A stretch of DNA of 64,000 bases from Lysobacter sp. HDW10 (GCF_011300685.1 NZ_CP049864.1:1108885-1172884); one strand, 5' to 3'. Positions 53,133-63,067 are shown, counted from the stretch's first letter. Numbers and translations are program-made. Notes: generated by a model not told the origin, from the sequence alone.

Positions 53133-56100
53133 ATGAAGATTTCAGAGCTTTCGATTAAACGGCCGGTGTTGGCCGTCGTGATGAGCATGCTCCTCATCGT
53201 GCTTGGCATCATGTCGTTCACGCGACTGACGCTCCGCGAATTGCCAGCCATCGACCCGCCGATCGTTTCGGTGCAAGTGTCGTACCCGGGCGCATCCGCG
53301 AGCGTCGTCGAGTCACGCATTACGCAGTCATTGGAAGATGCGTTGGCTGGCATCGAAGGCATCAACACAATTGAATCGAGCAGCCAAAACGGCAGTTCTC
53401 GGATCAGCATTGAGTTTCTAGCCTCGCGTGATATCGAAGGCGCTGCAAACGACGTTCGTAATGCCGTGAGTCGCGTTGCAGATCGCATGCCGGATGAAGC
53501 CGAAGCACCCGAAATTTCAAAAGTTGAGAGTGATTCGGATCCGATTATTTGGCTCAACATGCGTTCGTCCGGTATGGACACGCTGGAGATGTCCGACTAC
53601 ACACGTCGCTATGTCTTAAATCGCCTGTCGAGCTTGCCCGGCGTGGCGCAAGTCCGTATCGGTGGTGAACAACGCTATGCCATGCGCGTGTGGTTGGATG
53701 GCAACGCGCTCGCCGCGCGCAACCTGACCTCAGACGATGTACGTCGCACCTTGGCGAGCGAAAACGTGGAGCTCGGCGCGGGCGGTATGGAGTCGAAAGA
53801 CCGCGACTTCATCTTGCGTGTGCAGCGTGACTACGTGTCGCCTGAAAAGTTTGCCGACATGCCCATCGCACGGGGTGCAGATGGTTATGTGGTCAAACTC
53901 TCTGACGTTGCGCGCGTGCGCTTGGAATCTTCAGAGCGGCGCGCCTACTACCGCAGCAATGGTGAGCCAGCCATCGGTTTGGGTGTCGTAAAAACCTCGA
54001 CTGCCAACAGCTTGGATGTCGCCACTGAAGCGCGTGCGGCCATTGAAGAGATCAATGCCACCTTGCCGCAAGGCACCGAGATGTATGTGGCGTTCGACAA
54101 CACGACCTTTATTTCAGCAGCCGTCGAGCGCGTGTACGCGACCTTGGTGGAAGCGATCATCTTGGTCTTGATCGTGATCTGGTTGTTCTTGGGCAGTGTG
54201 CGCGCAGCCTTGATTCCGGCGGTGACCGTGCCGGTGTGTTTGATCGCGTCATTTATCGCCTTGTACGCGTTCGGGTTTTCGATCAACTTGTTGACGCTGC
54301 TCGCCTTGGTGTTGTGTATCGGCTTGGTGGTGGACGATGCCATTGTGGTCGTTGAAAACATCCAGCGACGCGTGGATTTGGGTGAGCCGGCCTTGGTGGC
54401 CGCCAAACGTGGCACGGCGCAAGTGGCCTTTGCGGTGATTGCGACGACGGCTGTGCTGATTGCCGTTTTCGTGCCCGTAGGTTTCTTGCAAGGCAACACG
54501 GGGCGCTTGTTCCGTGAGTTGTCCGTTGCGATGGCGGCGGCTGTGATGATTTCAGCGTTCGTTGCGCTCACGCTGACGCCCATGATGGCGTCTAAATTGT
54601 TGAAGCCACACAGCGGGCCGCATGCAGTCAAGAACAATAAGGCGAGTGAGTGGTTGAGCGCACGTTTTGATTCCGTTGCGCGCGCCTACCACGGCATCTT
54701 GTCGCGTCATGTGCATCGTTTCGGCATGTTTGCAGCCATTGTTGTCGTCGCTTGCGTTGCAATGGCCGCGTTGTTCAAATTCTTGCCGAGCGAACTTGCA
54801 CCGGCTGAAGACCGCGGTTCGTTCCAGCTGGTGATGGAAGGGCCCGAAGGTGCCAGCTTCGACTACTCCGTCAATCAAATGCACAAGATTGAGAAGGTGT
54901 TGGCCGGTGAGACGGGTGAAGGTAAACCCATCAAGCGTGCCAACCCGCGTGTGCCCGGCAGCTTCGGCGCTTCGCAAGAAATGCATACCGGACGCGCCAC
55001 GATCTTCTTGGAAGATTGGGACAAGCGTACCGAGAGCACTAAAGACATTGCAGCAGAACTACAGAAGAAATTTGCGGGCAATACCGCGGTGAAAGTCCGC
55101 ACGCAAGTCGGTGGCGGTTTGGTGCGCACGCGTGGCCAGCCCTTCCAGATGGTTTTAGGCGGCCCCGACTATGCAGAGATCGCGCAATGGCGCGACATCA
55201 TGTTGGACAAGATCAACAGCTATCCGGGTTTGACGGGCGCGGATTCCGATTACAAAGAAACACGTCCGCAAATGCGCGTGATCATTGATCATGCGCGCGC
55301 CTCGGTGCTCGGTGTCACGCCGCAGGCGATTGGCTCTGCTTTGCAGACCATGATGGGCGGTGTGCGTGCGACGACCTTTGTCGACAACGGACAGGAATAT
55401 GATGTGATGTTGCAGGCGGAGCGCGATGCACGCGCCTCGCAAGCAGATCTCGCCGCCATTCAAGTGAGAGCGGCGAATGGCAGTTTGGTCCCGTTGGCTA
55501 ACCTTGTAACGCTTAAGGAGATCGCTGAGCCGGCGAACTTCAATCGTTTTAACCGACTGCGCTCCATTACGATCAGTGCGGGGCTGGCCCCCGATGCACG
55601 CCTAGGCGATGCCGTCGCGTGGGCGAAGGAAACGGCGCGCACGAGCCTGCCGGAACACGCACAAATCAGTTGGAAGGGTGAAGCCAAGGAACTGCAAGAT
55701 TCCGGCGGAGAAGTGATCTTGACCTTTGCAATGGCGCTTCTGATTGTGTATTTGGCGCTGGCCGCGCAGTTCGAAAGCTTCGCGCATCCGTTCGTCATCA
55801 TGTTGACGGTACCGCTCGCCGTGCTTGGTGCATTGTTCGGCCTGTGGATCACCGGCGGAACGCTCAATCTGTTCTCACAAATCGGCATTGTGATGTTGGT
55901 CGGGCTCGCAGCGAAGAACGGTATTTTGATTGTCGAGTTTGCCAACCAGCTTCGCGACGAAGGTCGAAGCGTACAGGACGCAATCGTCGAAGCGTCAGCG
56001 GTGCGTTTGCGTCCGATCTTGATGACTTCGATTGCCACGGTGGCGGGTGCGATTCCGCTGGTCGTTGCCGGTGGTCCGGGTTCTGCCAGTCGTGCCACGA

Positions 56101-56267
56101 TCGGTGTCGTCGTGATCTTCGGTGTTTCGATCTCGACTTTGCTTTCGTTGTTTGTCGTACCTGCGTTCTATGCGTTAATTGCACCGCATACGCAATCGCC
56201 TGATACCGTTGCCAATGCGCTTGAAGATTTGGAAAGCAAAACGCCAATCGTAGGTGGACACGCATGA
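53133..56267 (+). CDS. RND efflux inner-membrane transporter (HAE1 type)
   Basis: 1044 residues, proton-driven multidrug or metabolite pump. Twelve TM helices with two periplasmic loops. The proton relay is intact: DD pair in GLVVDDAIVVVENIQRR (TM4) and Lys in GLAAKNGILIVEFANQLRDEG (TM10). Starts SIKRPVLAVVMSMLLIVLGIMSF with a short cytoplasmic arm. The HAE1-type TM4 (D-D) argues against heavy-metal (CusA-like) export. It begins three bases after the adaptor stop, with no regulator or outer-membrane factor nearby. Confidence 0.94.
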   Translation: MKISELSIKRPVLAVVMSMLLIVLGIMSFTRLTLRELPAIDPPIVSVQVSYPGASASVVESRITQSLEDALAGIEGINTIESSSQNGSSRISIEFLASRDIEGAANDVRNAVSRVADRMPDEAEAPEISKVESDSDPIIWLNMRSSGMDTLEMSDYTRRYVLNRLSSLPGVAQVRIGGEQRYAMRVWLDGNALAARNLTSDDVRRTLASENVELGAGGMESKDRDFILRVQRDYVSPEKFADMPIARGADGYVVKLSDVARVRLESSERRAYYRSNGEPAIGLGVVKTSTANSLDVATEARAAIEEINATLPQGTEMYVAFDNTTFISAAVERVYATLVEAIILVLIVIWLFLGSVRAALIPAVTVPVCLIASFIALYAFGFSINLLTLLALVLCIGLVVDDAIVVVENIQRRVDLGEPALVAAKRGTAQVAFAVIATTAVLIAVFVPVGFLQGNTGRLFRELSVAMAAAVMISAFVALTLTPMMASKLLKPHSGPHAVKNNKASEWLSARFDSVARAYHGILSRHVHRFGMFAAIVVVACVAMAALFKFLPSELAPAEDRGSFQLVMEGPEGASFDYSVNQMHKIEKVLAGETGEGKPIKRANPRVPGSFGASQEMHTGRATIFLEDWDKRTESTKDIAAELQKKFAGNTAVKVRTQVGGGLVRTRGQPFQMVLGGPDYAEIAQWRDIMLDKINSYPGLTGADSDYKETRPQMRVIIDHARASVLGVTPQAIGSALQTMMGGVRATTFVDNGQEYDVMLQAERDARASQADLAAIQVRAANGSLVPLANLVTLKEIAEPANFNRFNRLRSITISAGLAPDARLGDAVAWAKETARTSLPEHAQISWKGEAKELQDSGGEVILTFAMALLIVYLALAAQFESFAHPFVIMLTVPLAVLGALFGLWITGGTLNLFSQIGIVMLVGLAAKNGILIVEFANQLRDEGRSVQDAIVEASAVRLRPILMTSIATVAGAIPLVVAGGPGSASRATIGVVVIFGVSISTLLSLFVVPAFYALIAPHTQSPDTVANALEDLESKTPIVGGHA

Positions 56268-57070
56268 GTGAAGATATTTGGAAAAGCGCGCGCGGCGCGC
56301 GTGCAAGCGAGCCCACAAGACCGAGCAATGCAAAGTCCAAAGAGTTGCGTTTGCATGGTTTGAATGCAGTGCTTGCGTTGTTCGACAAGTCACCCGAACG
56401 TCTGCGTAAGCTCTACCTGGCTGAAACACGCTTGACGGATTTGAAAGCGGTGTTGAAGTGGTGTGTGCAGCACCGCGTGGGTTATCGCGTGGTTGAAGAA
56501 GGCGACTTGGCGAAGCTCGCGCAGACCTCGCATCATGAGGGCGTGGTGGCAGATGTGGCGCCGCCTACGGAACTTGATCTGATCACTTGGTTGGCATCCA
56601 TTGAAGACGCCAAGTCTGCGTGTGCAATTTGGTTGGACGGCGTCGGAAACCCGCACAATCTCGGCGCAATTTTGCGTAACGCCGCGCACTTCGGTGTGCG
56701 CGCCGTGCTGATTGAGTCTGTCGCCATCAATCCAATTTCAGGCGCTTCCGCACGCGTGGCGGAAGGTGGTGCGGAGTGTATACAGGTCGTTCGCTTGCCT
56801 GCAGATGCCAAGCACGCCATTCAAGCCTTGCATGCGGCAGGGTTTTCATTGGCAGCAACCCTCGTGCGTGAGGGCGCCGACCTGTTCAACACTGCGCTGC
56901 CCGACAAACTGATCTACGTGATGGGCGCAGAACAGCAAGGCATGCACAAAGGCTTGGCAAATGCATGTGACCTGCGCGTTTCAATTCCCGGCACAGGTGC
57001 CGTTGAAAGCTTGAATGTCGCGTCGGCGACTGCGGTGTTTTTGTCCGAGTGGTACCGCCGACGCGATTGA
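56264..57070 (+). CDS. SpoU/TrmH-family RNA 2'-O-methyltransferase
   Basis: 268 residues. N-terminal SpoU substrate-binding domain (RLHGLNAVLALFDKSPERLRKLYL), then the SPOUT trefoil-knot domain with motif 1 DGVGNPHNLGAILRNA, motif 2 VMGAEQQGM and motif 3 IPGTGAVESLNVASATAVFLSEW. It methylates ribose in rRNA or tRNA; RlmB or YfiF-like, not decidable here. A charged N-terminal tail (about 27 residues) precedes the domain. It starts within the RND pump stop (four-base overlap), an unusual operon mate. Confidence 0.9.
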   Translation: MSEDIWKSARGARASEPTRPSNAKSKELRLHGLNAVLALFDKSPERLRKLYLAETRLTDLKAVLKWCVQHRVGYRVVEEGDLAKLAQTSHHEGVVADVAPPTELDLITWLASIEDAKSACAIWLDGVGNPHNLGAILRNAAHFGVRAVLIESVAINPISGASARVAEGGAECIQVVRLPADAKHAIQALHAAGFSLAATLVREGADLFNTALPDKLIYVMGAEQQGMHKGLANACDLRVSIPGTGAVESLNVASATAVFLSEWYRRRD

Positions 57071-57077
57071 TGTGGGC

Positions 57078-58490
57078 TCAGCGTTCCGGTTTGGCGATCT
57101 CCGGGCCGCTCCCCAAACTGCCTTCCGCATTTGCGGCCATCAAAGCCACTGCTGCGTACGCGGCGGTGTTTTGCTTAAGCGCTTTCGGATCAATCTTGTC
57201 AAGCGTGTCGTCCGGCGTGTGATGCAAATCAAAGTACAGGCTGGCATCGTGTGAGAACGCAGCAGACGCCGCGCCACGTGCCTGCATCAAGCCCATTTCG
57301 GATTCCGCACTGCCTTTCAACGGTTCGTAGGCAATGCCCAAAGGCGCGATGACGTCATACATCTGCTTGACCGCAGCCCCGGCCTCGGGTGCCCAGTTAC
57401 CGCCGAAGGCATAAATCATGCCAGGGCCCGAATCTGACTCCATCACCATTTGGTGTTTGCGGATGTCTTTCTGTTGCGACTCGGTATAGACGCGGCCGCC
57501 AAACAAGCCTTGTTCCTCGTTCGCGAACGCCACGACGCGAATTGTGCGAACCGGCTTGATTTTCATTTGCTTGATGAGATGACCGACGGCCATGGTCAAA
57601 GCCACGCCACCGCCGTCATCAATGGCACCCGTGCCCAAGTCCCAAGAGTCGAGGTGTCCGCCCAATGCAACGATTTCATCGGGCTTCGTGGTGCCTGTGA
57701 TTTCGCCGATGACATTCTGCGAGGTGTACATGCCATTGAAACCGCAGTCGAGCGCCACTTTGATTTCAGTCTTGCCCAATGCCACCAAACGGGCGAGTTG
57801 ATCGGCGTCATTATTCGTGAGCGATGCAGACGGAATAGGGGTTTGATCGTCGAAACGCGTCATGCCGGTATGCGGATTTCGGTGCCAGTCTGTCCCTGCC
57901 GGACGCATGACGTACCCGACAGCACCGGCACGCGCGGCAGCGGGCGGTCCGGCGCGACGTACCGTCGAACCGATGCCATAGCCGTGCCCGTCACGCGCGC
58001 GCGGCATCAAGATATCGACGAATACAATTTTGCCTTTCAAGCTGCCGGGCTTCACGGCTTGCAACGCCTTCAAGTCGTCAAAGCGAACAACTTCGCCTTG
58101 AACCGTGCCGCCAGGGCTGCCGCCAAGGGCCGTAAGCTTTAATTCTTGCGAGCTGCGGCCTAGGACTTCGCCATGTTCGCTGCGTCGTTCCCACTTGGGG
58201 AATGTGACATCTTGCGTCCACACCTTGTCATAGCCGAGCGCCTTGAACTTCGCCTTGGCCCACGCAACGGCGCGCGCGTCGCCTTCACTGCCTGCTAAGC
58301 GCGGGCCGACTTCACTCGTCAGCGACTCGACGATTTTCCACGAGGTGTTGTCTTGCAGTGCGCGATCGCGCAATGCCGTGGCGTCTTTAACGACTGAATC
58401 GGGAATTCGCGTTTCCGAGGCAAGGGTTGCAGACGACCAACTGAGACCCAGCGCAACAAGCAACGCCGCAGAAAGATGAGACACGCGCAT
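57078..58490 (-). CDS. Secreted M28-family zinc peptidase
   Basis: 470 residues, aminopeptidase/carboxypeptidase Q-like. Signal peptide at residues 1-26 (HLSAALLVALGLSWSSATLA), PA domain insertion in the first half (VVRFDDLKALQAV, KGKIVFVDI) and the M28 zinc core: ALGGHLDSWDLGTGAIDDGGG (His, Asp), NEEQGLFGG (Glu-Glu), VMESDSGPGM (Asp) and the final His in LHHTPDDTLDKI. Start taken at the ATG 58490 with GGAGG upstream; 11 upstream codons are open. Exported peptide scavenging is likely. Confidence 0.92.
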   Translation of the reverse strand: MRVSHLSAALLVALGLSWSSATLASETRIPDSVVKDATALRDRALQDNTSWKIVESLTSEVGPRLAGSEGDARAVAWAKAKFKALGYDKVWTQDVTFPKWERRSEHGEVLGRSSQELKLTALGGSPGGTVQGEVVRFDDLKALQAVKPGSLKGKIVFVDILMPRARDGHGYGIGSTVRRAGPPAAARAGAVGYVMRPAGTDWHRNPHTGMTRFDDQTPIPSASLTNNDADQLARLVALGKTEIKVALDCGFNGMYTSQNVIGEITGTTKPDEIVALGGHLDSWDLGTGAIDDGGGVALTMAVGHLIKQMKIKPVRTIRVVAFANEEQGLFGGRVYTESQQKDIRKHQMVMESDSGPGMIYAFGGNWAPEAGAAVKQMYDVIAPLGIAYEPLKGSAESEMGLMQARGAASAAFSHDASLYFDLHHTPDDTLDKIDPKALKQNTAAYAAVALMAANAEGSLGSGPEIAKPER

Positions 58491-58576
58491 GAAAAACCTC
58501 CGGTGATGAGACGAGCAAACCAAGCCTAACAGCCAGACATGCCTCGTTGCACAACCGGAGGATGGCGTATGGAGAA

Positions 58577-58978
58577 TTACTTTTTCAAAGCATCGCGAAT
58601 TTCGCGCAACAGCAGCACGTCTTCTGCGGGCGGCGCATCAGCTGCGGGCTCACGCATGCGGTTGTAGGCCTTGATGAAGAGAAAGATCACGAACGCAATC
58701 AGCAAGAAGTCGATACAGACTTGAATGAACTCGCCATAGCGAATGGCCACTTCCGCGGCAGTTTGCTTACCCGTGGCGTCAGTGATCGCGGGCGTGATGA
58801 CATGCTTCCAGTCCTTGAAGCTGACGCCCCCGGTGACCATGCTCAACATGGGCATCACGATGCCATCGACAAGTGCCGTCACAATCTTGCCGAACGCTGC
58901 GCCAATCACCACACCGACGGCGAGGTCGACCACATTGCCTTTGGCGATGAACGCCTTGAATTCAGTCATCATGCCCAT
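58577..58978 (-). CDS. mscL: Large-conductance mechanosensitive channel MscL
   Basis: 133 residues, homopentameric channel opened by membrane tension during hypo-osmotic shock. N-terminal amphipathic helix EFKAFIAKGNVVDLAVGVVIGAAFGKIVTALVDGIVMPML is diagnostic. The second TM (FIQVCIDFLLIAFVIFLFIKAYN) and a cytoplasmic helix (EDVLLLREIRDALKK) follow. The start ATG has CAGGAG upstream at normal spacing. Standalone gene between the peptidase and a divergent Rieske protein. Confidence 0.96.
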   Translation of the reverse strand: MGMMTEFKAFIAKGNVVDLAVGVVIGAAFGKIVTALVDGIVMPMLSMVTGGVSFKDWKHVITPAITDATGKQTAAEVAIRYGEFIQVCIDFLLIAFVIFLFIKAYNRMREPAADAPPAEDVLLLREIRDALKK

Positions 58979-59065
58979 GTCTTGCTCCTGTTAGCGGCTC
59001 GGGAAATATCGTACCCCAACGTGCGAGTACGGACATTTGAACACGATAACTGCTAGGGTTGCGTC

Positions 59066-59398
59066 ATGAAAAACGCACCGAAACTCGAACAGCTTTCAGA
59101 GGGCTTGGTCAGCGAGATCGAGCTGACTATCGCAGGCGAGCTGGAATCCGTCATCGTCTTGCGTGAGGCGGCGCGTGTGCAGGCATGGCTCAATGTGTGT
59201 CCGCATGCCGGGCGGCGATTGGACTATGCGCCGGGTGAGTTCTTGCGGACGCCAGACGGCCTCCTGATGTGCGCCGTGCATGGTGCCACTTTTGACTTGG
59301 CAGACGGACGCTGTGTGGGCGGACCTTGTATCGGCGCCTCACTGACGCCTGTGCAATTGGAAGTAGACGAAGCGGGCGTCCTGTATCTCGCGGAGTAG
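59066..59398 (+). CDS. Rieske [2Fe-2S] domain protein
   Basis: 110 residues, a single Rieske domain of the ferredoxin type. The cluster motif CxHxGxxL is CPHAGRRLDY, and the second motif CxxHG is CAVHGATF, about 19 residues later. The pattern matches small Rieske proteins of dioxygenase systems or stand-alone electron carriers; there is no signal peptide and no adjacent oxygenase. A poor ribosome binding site precedes the ATG. The partner is unknown. Confidence 0.92.
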   Translation: MKNAPKLEQLSEGLVSEIELTIAGELESVIVLREAARVQAWLNVCPHAGRRLDYAPGEFLRTPDGLLMCAVHGATFDLADGRCVGGPCIGASLTPVQLEVDEAGVLYLAE

Positions 59399-59421
59399 GG
59401 CGCGATACTTGCTCGATGCTG

Positions 59422-61257
59422 TTAGAGCAAGAGATTGACAGCTAGAACGATGATGCAGGTATAGATCATCGACAGCGGTAAGCCGATCTGCAGCAAGTCT
59501 TTTTGCGAATAATTACCGGGTCCGGAGATCATCGAGATGACCGGGTTCGTGGCGGTCATGAAATTGTTCGATGCGGAGAGCGCAACGATAAGCGCGAACA
59601 CACGCGGTTCCGCGCCGACCGCCAAGGCCATGTTGATGGCAATCGGCACCATCATGATGGTGGCGCCGACGTGACTGATCACGAGTGAAAACGCCACAGT
59701 TAAAAGCGCAACAGCCAGCTCAATCAACCAGATCGGTGTCTGCGCGGGGATCTTGTCGACCGTATGGCCTGCGATCCACGCCGAAGTGCCGCTCGCATCC
59801 ATTGCCCAGCCCAAGGGAATCAAGCAGGCCATGAGGAAGACAGTCTTCCAATTGATAGCGGCATAGGCTTCATCCATGCGGATGACGCCTGTCACCAACA
59901 TGCCGACCACGCCCGTCATCAACGCGATCGGCACCGGGATGCGCGATGACAGCGCAAGCAACATCGTGACCGCAAAGATGGCCATCGCGATTTTGAATTT
60001 ATGCGGACGTTGTTCACCCTTGGGGTAATCGGTGACCACCACGAAGTCTTTCTGCGAGGCAATTTCTGCCAAGTTCTGCCACGCGCTATGAAACACGAGC
60101 ATGTCGCCGGCACGCAGAGACAAATCACGCACGTTGTCGCGGATCACTTCGCGATCACGATTGATCGCAAGTAAGCTCAGGCCCACACGCTTGCGGAGTC
60201 GCATCTCACCCGCGCTCTTGCCGATGTATCGCGAGTTTGCCGGGATCACGGCTTCAGCAATCCCTGCGCGACTGGGGTTGAACAGTTCACCAAACTCACT
60301 CAGACGAACTGAAACGCGCAAGCCATGCGCCTTTGCAAAGCGTCCGATCACTTCCGCATTGCCGAGCGCGCCAATGATGTCGCCGACCCAAATACGCGCA
60401 TCACCCGGTGGCGCGAGGCGCGATTCACCATTACTACGCAGCGCCAGAATCAACGGCGCGTCTTCAAGGAGTTCAAGTTCGCCGATTGTTGTGCCCACCA
60501 ATGGGCTGGCGGTATCAACGGTGAGCTCGAACACCTCACCTTCAATGCCGTACGTTTGCGCAAAATAGCTTTGCGTCCGACCTGGTGTCACACCGCGATC
60601 GCTTTCATGCAAACGTGCGTCGCCGTGATAGCGGAAGTACAAGATCGATGCAAACACCAAGATCAAGCCGATAGGCAGTGGCGCAAACATCTTGAAAGCA
60701 TCCATCGATGCTGCACCGGAGGGCAGCTTGTCGTTGGCGGAGAGCAGCAAATCATTCAACAGGATCAGCGGTGAATTGCCGACCATGGTGAGTGCACCAC
60801 CCATGACAATGGCGCAGGCAATCGGATACAACATGCGTGATGTGGCGATGCCGGTGCGGGATGAAATCCGCGACGCAACCGGCATGAACAATGCCATGAC
60901 AGAGGGGTTCTGCATCAGCGAAGAAATGAGGCCCGCAGAGAGCGAGGTCATCCAAAGCAAGCGACCTTCTTCGCCATTTGATCGGCGCAATAACCAACCC
61001 GCTAAGCGATTGAGTGCACCGGTGCGCTCCAAGCCTGCGCCGAGAATCATGGTAGCCATGATGCTGATGACGGCGCTACCGGAGAAGCCGCCGAACAAAT
61101 CTTCCGGTGCGACTAGCCCGGTCAGTCCGAGCAACACGAGCACGATCAGCGCGACAACGTCGGATCTGAAGCGCTCAAATACAAACAAGCCCATCGTCAA
61201 CAGCAACAGACCGAGCACAAGCGTCATTTCGCTGCTGAGGACGAGCGCGTTTTCCAT
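59422..61257 (-). CDS. SLC13-family permease with two RCK_C (TrkA-C) domains
   Basis: 611 residues. About 11-12 TM helices in two halves, separated by two cytoplasmic TrkA-C-type domains (IEGEVFELTVDTASPLVGTTIGELELLEDAPLI and FNPSRAGIAEAVIPANSRYIGKSAGEM). Resembles DASS/CitT-like permeases, sometimes annotated as sulfate or citrate transporters. The substrate is not predicted. The ATG is preceded by the trmB stop; the two genes lie two bases apart on the same strand and may be cotranscribed. Confidence 0.88.
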   Translation of the reverse strand: MENALVLSSEMTLVLGLLLLTMGLFVFERFRSDVVALIVLVLLGLTGLVAPEDLFGGFSGSAVISIMATMILGAGLERTGALNRLAGWLLRRSNGEEGRLLWMTSLSAGLISSLMQNPSVMALFMPVASRISSRTGIATSRMLYPIACAIVMGGALTMVGNSPLILLNDLLLSANDKLPSGAASMDAFKMFAPLPIGLILVFASILYFRYHGDARLHESDRGVTPGRTQSYFAQTYGIEGEVFELTVDTASPLVGTTIGELELLEDAPLILALRSNGESRLAPPGDARIWVGDIIGALGNAEVIGRFAKAHGLRVSVRLSEFGELFNPSRAGIAEAVIPANSRYIGKSAGEMRLRKRVGLSLLAINRDREVIRDNVRDLSLRAGDMLVFHSAWQNLAEIASQKDFVVVTDYPKGEQRPHKFKIAMAIFAVTMLLALSSRIPVPIALMTGVVGMLVTGVIRMDEAYAAINWKTVFLMACLIPLGWAMDASGTSAWIAGHTVDKIPAQTPIWLIELAVALLTVAFSLVISHVGATIMMVPIAINMALAVGAEPRVFALIVALSASNNFMTATNPVISMISGPGNYSQKDLLQIGLPLSMIYTCIIVLAVNLLL

Positions 61258-61259
61258 CG

Positions 61260-61997
61260 TCAGGGACCGCGTGCGTAGAGCATGTCGAAGACAGGATGTC
61301 CCAGACGCTGGCCACGTGTTTCAAAGTGCGTTTGTGGGCGCCAAGCGGGGCGAGGAATGTGTCCACGAGGCCCGGCCGTGTTGACCAAGCCCGCCGTCTC
61401 ATCCAAGACATCCCACATATGCTCTGCATACGCCGGCCAATCGGTGGCCAAATGTACACGACCATTGGGCGCGAGTTTGCGAACCAACAAGCGCGCAAAT
61501 TCCGGGTTCACCAAGCGGCGCTTGTTGTGACGTTTTTTGTGCCACGGATCGGGAAAATAGATTCTGATTTCATCCAAGCTGCCGTCCGCAATTTCTTGCT
61601 CGAGCACTTCCACCGCATCGTGGTGATACACACGAACGTTGCTGAGATTGTCTGCAGCCAATGCATTCAACAAGCGACCGACGCCGGGCGCATGCACCTC
61701 GATGCCGATGTGGTCGCGTGCCGGATCCAAGTTTGCAGAGAAACGCAGCGCCTCACCGTTGCCGAAACCGATCTCCAAGATGCGCGGCGCTTGGCGACCG
61801 AACAGCGCATCAAAGTCTTGCGGCGTACCACTGAAGTCGATGCCGTAGCGCGGCCACTGCGCATCGAAGGCACGTTGTTGCGCGTCGGTAAACCGACCCT
61901 GACGTAATACAAAACTGCGAATGCGACGTTTTGAATCGTCGCGTGTATAGGGGCGAGGGGGCGCCTTCGCACCGGGGCTGTTGAACGGATCGGTCAT
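61260..61997 (-). CDS. trmB: tRNA (guanine-N7)-methyltransferase
   Basis: 245 residues, introduces m7G46 into tRNA. Conserved: [37 protein letters not shown] (SAM-binding), [24 protein letters not shown] (active site DPWxKxxHxKRR), [12 protein letters not shown]. The N-terminal tail is Arg/Pro-rich. Overlaps the thiG stop by four bases, giving a thiS-thiG-trmB order frequent in proteobacteria. Confidence 0.95.
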   Translation of the reverse strand: MTDPFNSPGAKAPPRPYTRDDSKRRIRSFVLRQGRFTDAQQRAFDAQWPRYGIDFSGTPQDFDALFGRQAPRILEIGFGNGEALRFSANLDPARDHIGIEVHAPGVGRLLNALAADNLSNVRVYHHDAVEVLEQEIADGSLDEIRIYFPDPWHKKRHNKRRLVNPEFARLLVRKLAPNGRVHLATDWPAYAEHMWDVLDETAGLVNTAGPRGHIPRPAWRPQTHFETRGQRLGHPVFDMLYARGP

Positions 61998-62794
61998 GAC
62001 GCGGCGATCAATCCATCAATCGGCGAAGATGCACTTGCAAAGCGTTTGCGCGGAATGCGTCCGGCCAAGAACGCTTCGCGTCCGGCGATGACCGCGTGGC
62101 GCATCGCTGAGGCCATCAGAATCGGATCACGAGCGCCTGCGATGGCGGTATTCATCAAGACGCCGTCGCAGCCAAGTTCCATCGCAATGGCGGCATCGCT
62201 CGCGGTGCCCACACCTGCGTCAACAATGATCGGCACCTTTGCGTTCTCAATAATTTCAAGCAAGGTATAGCGATTCTGGATGCCGAGACCCGAGCCAATC
62301 GGTGCTGCCAACGGCATGACCGCCACGCAACCGATCTCTTCGAGCTGGCGGGCGAGAATGGGATCGTCGCTGGTGTAGACCATGACATCGAAGTTCGCCG
62401 CGACGAGCAATTCGGCGGCCTTCAAGGTTTGCACGACGTCCGGGTACAAGGTGCGCTCATCGCCCAATACTTCCAGCTTCACTAGCGAATGGCCGTCGAG
62501 CAATTCGCGGGCCAATTTGCAGGTACGCACGGCGTCGTCGGCGGTGTAGCACCCCGCGGTGTTCGGCAGAATCGTATAGGTGTCGGGCGGCAAGACGTCC
62601 AGCAAGTTCGGTTCGTCGGGGTTCTGACCGATATTCACTCGGCGCACCGCCAAGGTCACGATCTCGGTGCCCGCTGCCTCTGTGGCCAGGCGGGTTTCTT
62701 GCATGTCTTTGAACTTGCCCGTGCCGGTCAACAAGCGTGAGCGATAGGTCTTTCCGGCAATGACGAGCGCGTCGTTTTTGAGGGATTCATTCAT
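61994..62794 (-). CDS. thiG: Thiazole synthase ThiG
   Basis: Forms the thiazole moiety of thiamine from DXP, dehydroglycine (or iminoglycine) and ThiS thiocarboxylate; TIM barrel. 266 residues. Conserved: [28 protein letters not shown] (Schiff-base Lys region KLEVLGD is further on), [30 protein letters not shown] and [30 protein letters not shown]. The start is at MNESLKND (62794) or two codons earlier. 45 bases after thiS. Confidence 0.96.
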   Translation of the reverse strand: MNESLKNDALVIAGKTYRSRLLTGTGKFKDMQETRLATEAAGTEIVTLAVRRVNIGQNPDEPNLLDVLPPDTYTILPNTAGCYTADDAVRTCKLARELLDGHSLVKLEVLGDERTLYPDVVQTLKAAELLVAANFDVMVYTSDDPILARQLEEIGCVAVMPLAAPIGSGLGIQNRYTLLEIIENAKVPIIVDAGVGTASDAAIAMELGCDGVLMNTAIAGARDPILMASAMRHAVIAGREAFLAGRIPRKRFASASSPIDGLIAAS

Positions 62795-62839
62795 TGGCAT
62801 AGTATGAACGATGCCTTTTGAACGTTGAGGCAATTTTGC

Positions 62840-63040
62840 TTAGCCACCGCCCAGGGCATGGACGATCTCAACGGTATCCCCGTCTCGCAGCACATGGGTC
62901 GCATGCAGGCTCTTTGGCACGATTTCGCCGTTGACTTCCACCGCGACACGGCGCTGATGCAAGGCTGCGTGAACGAGCAGGTCATAGACCGAGGCGTTGT
63001 CTGGAAGGTGTTCGGCGCTGCCATTGAAAACGATGTCCAT
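62840..63040 (-). CDS. thiS: Sulfur carrier protein ThiS
   Basis: 66-residue ubiquitin-like sulfur carrier: MDIVFNGSAEHLPDNASVYDLL, VAVEVNGEIVPKSLHATHVLRDGDTVEIVHALGGG. The C-terminal Gly-Gly (here Gly-Gly-Gly) is where thiocarboxylate is formed. The ATG at 63040 is taken, as family members start there; 21 upstream in-frame codons do not match. No Shine-Dalgarno site is evident, and two overlapping inverted repeats lie directly upstream. ThiF is not nearby. Confidence 0.93.
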   Translation of the reverse strand: MDIVFNGSAEHLPDNASVYDLLVHAALHQRRVAVEVNGEIVPKSLHATHVLRDGDTVEIVHALGGG

Positions 63041-63042
63041 GC

Positions 63043-63067
63043 CGGCATTGTAATGCCGCACTGCGGC
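63043..63067 (-). promoter_or_regulatory. Overlapping inverted repeats before thiS
   Basis: Two mutually exclusive palindromes: CGGCATT/AATGCCG (63043-63058, two-base loop) and GCCGCA/TGCGGC (63055-63067, one-base loop), sharing four bases, immediately before the thiS ATG. Either a protein site or alternative RNA hairpins at the start codon. Purpose unknown. Confidence 0.35.

Noticed and set aside
59408-59431. Inverted repeat CTTGCTC/GAGCAAG as terminator between the Rieske gene and the SLC13 gene
   Set aside because: Seven-base stem with a ten-base loop and no T run; it overlaps the SLC13 stop codon and may be chance.
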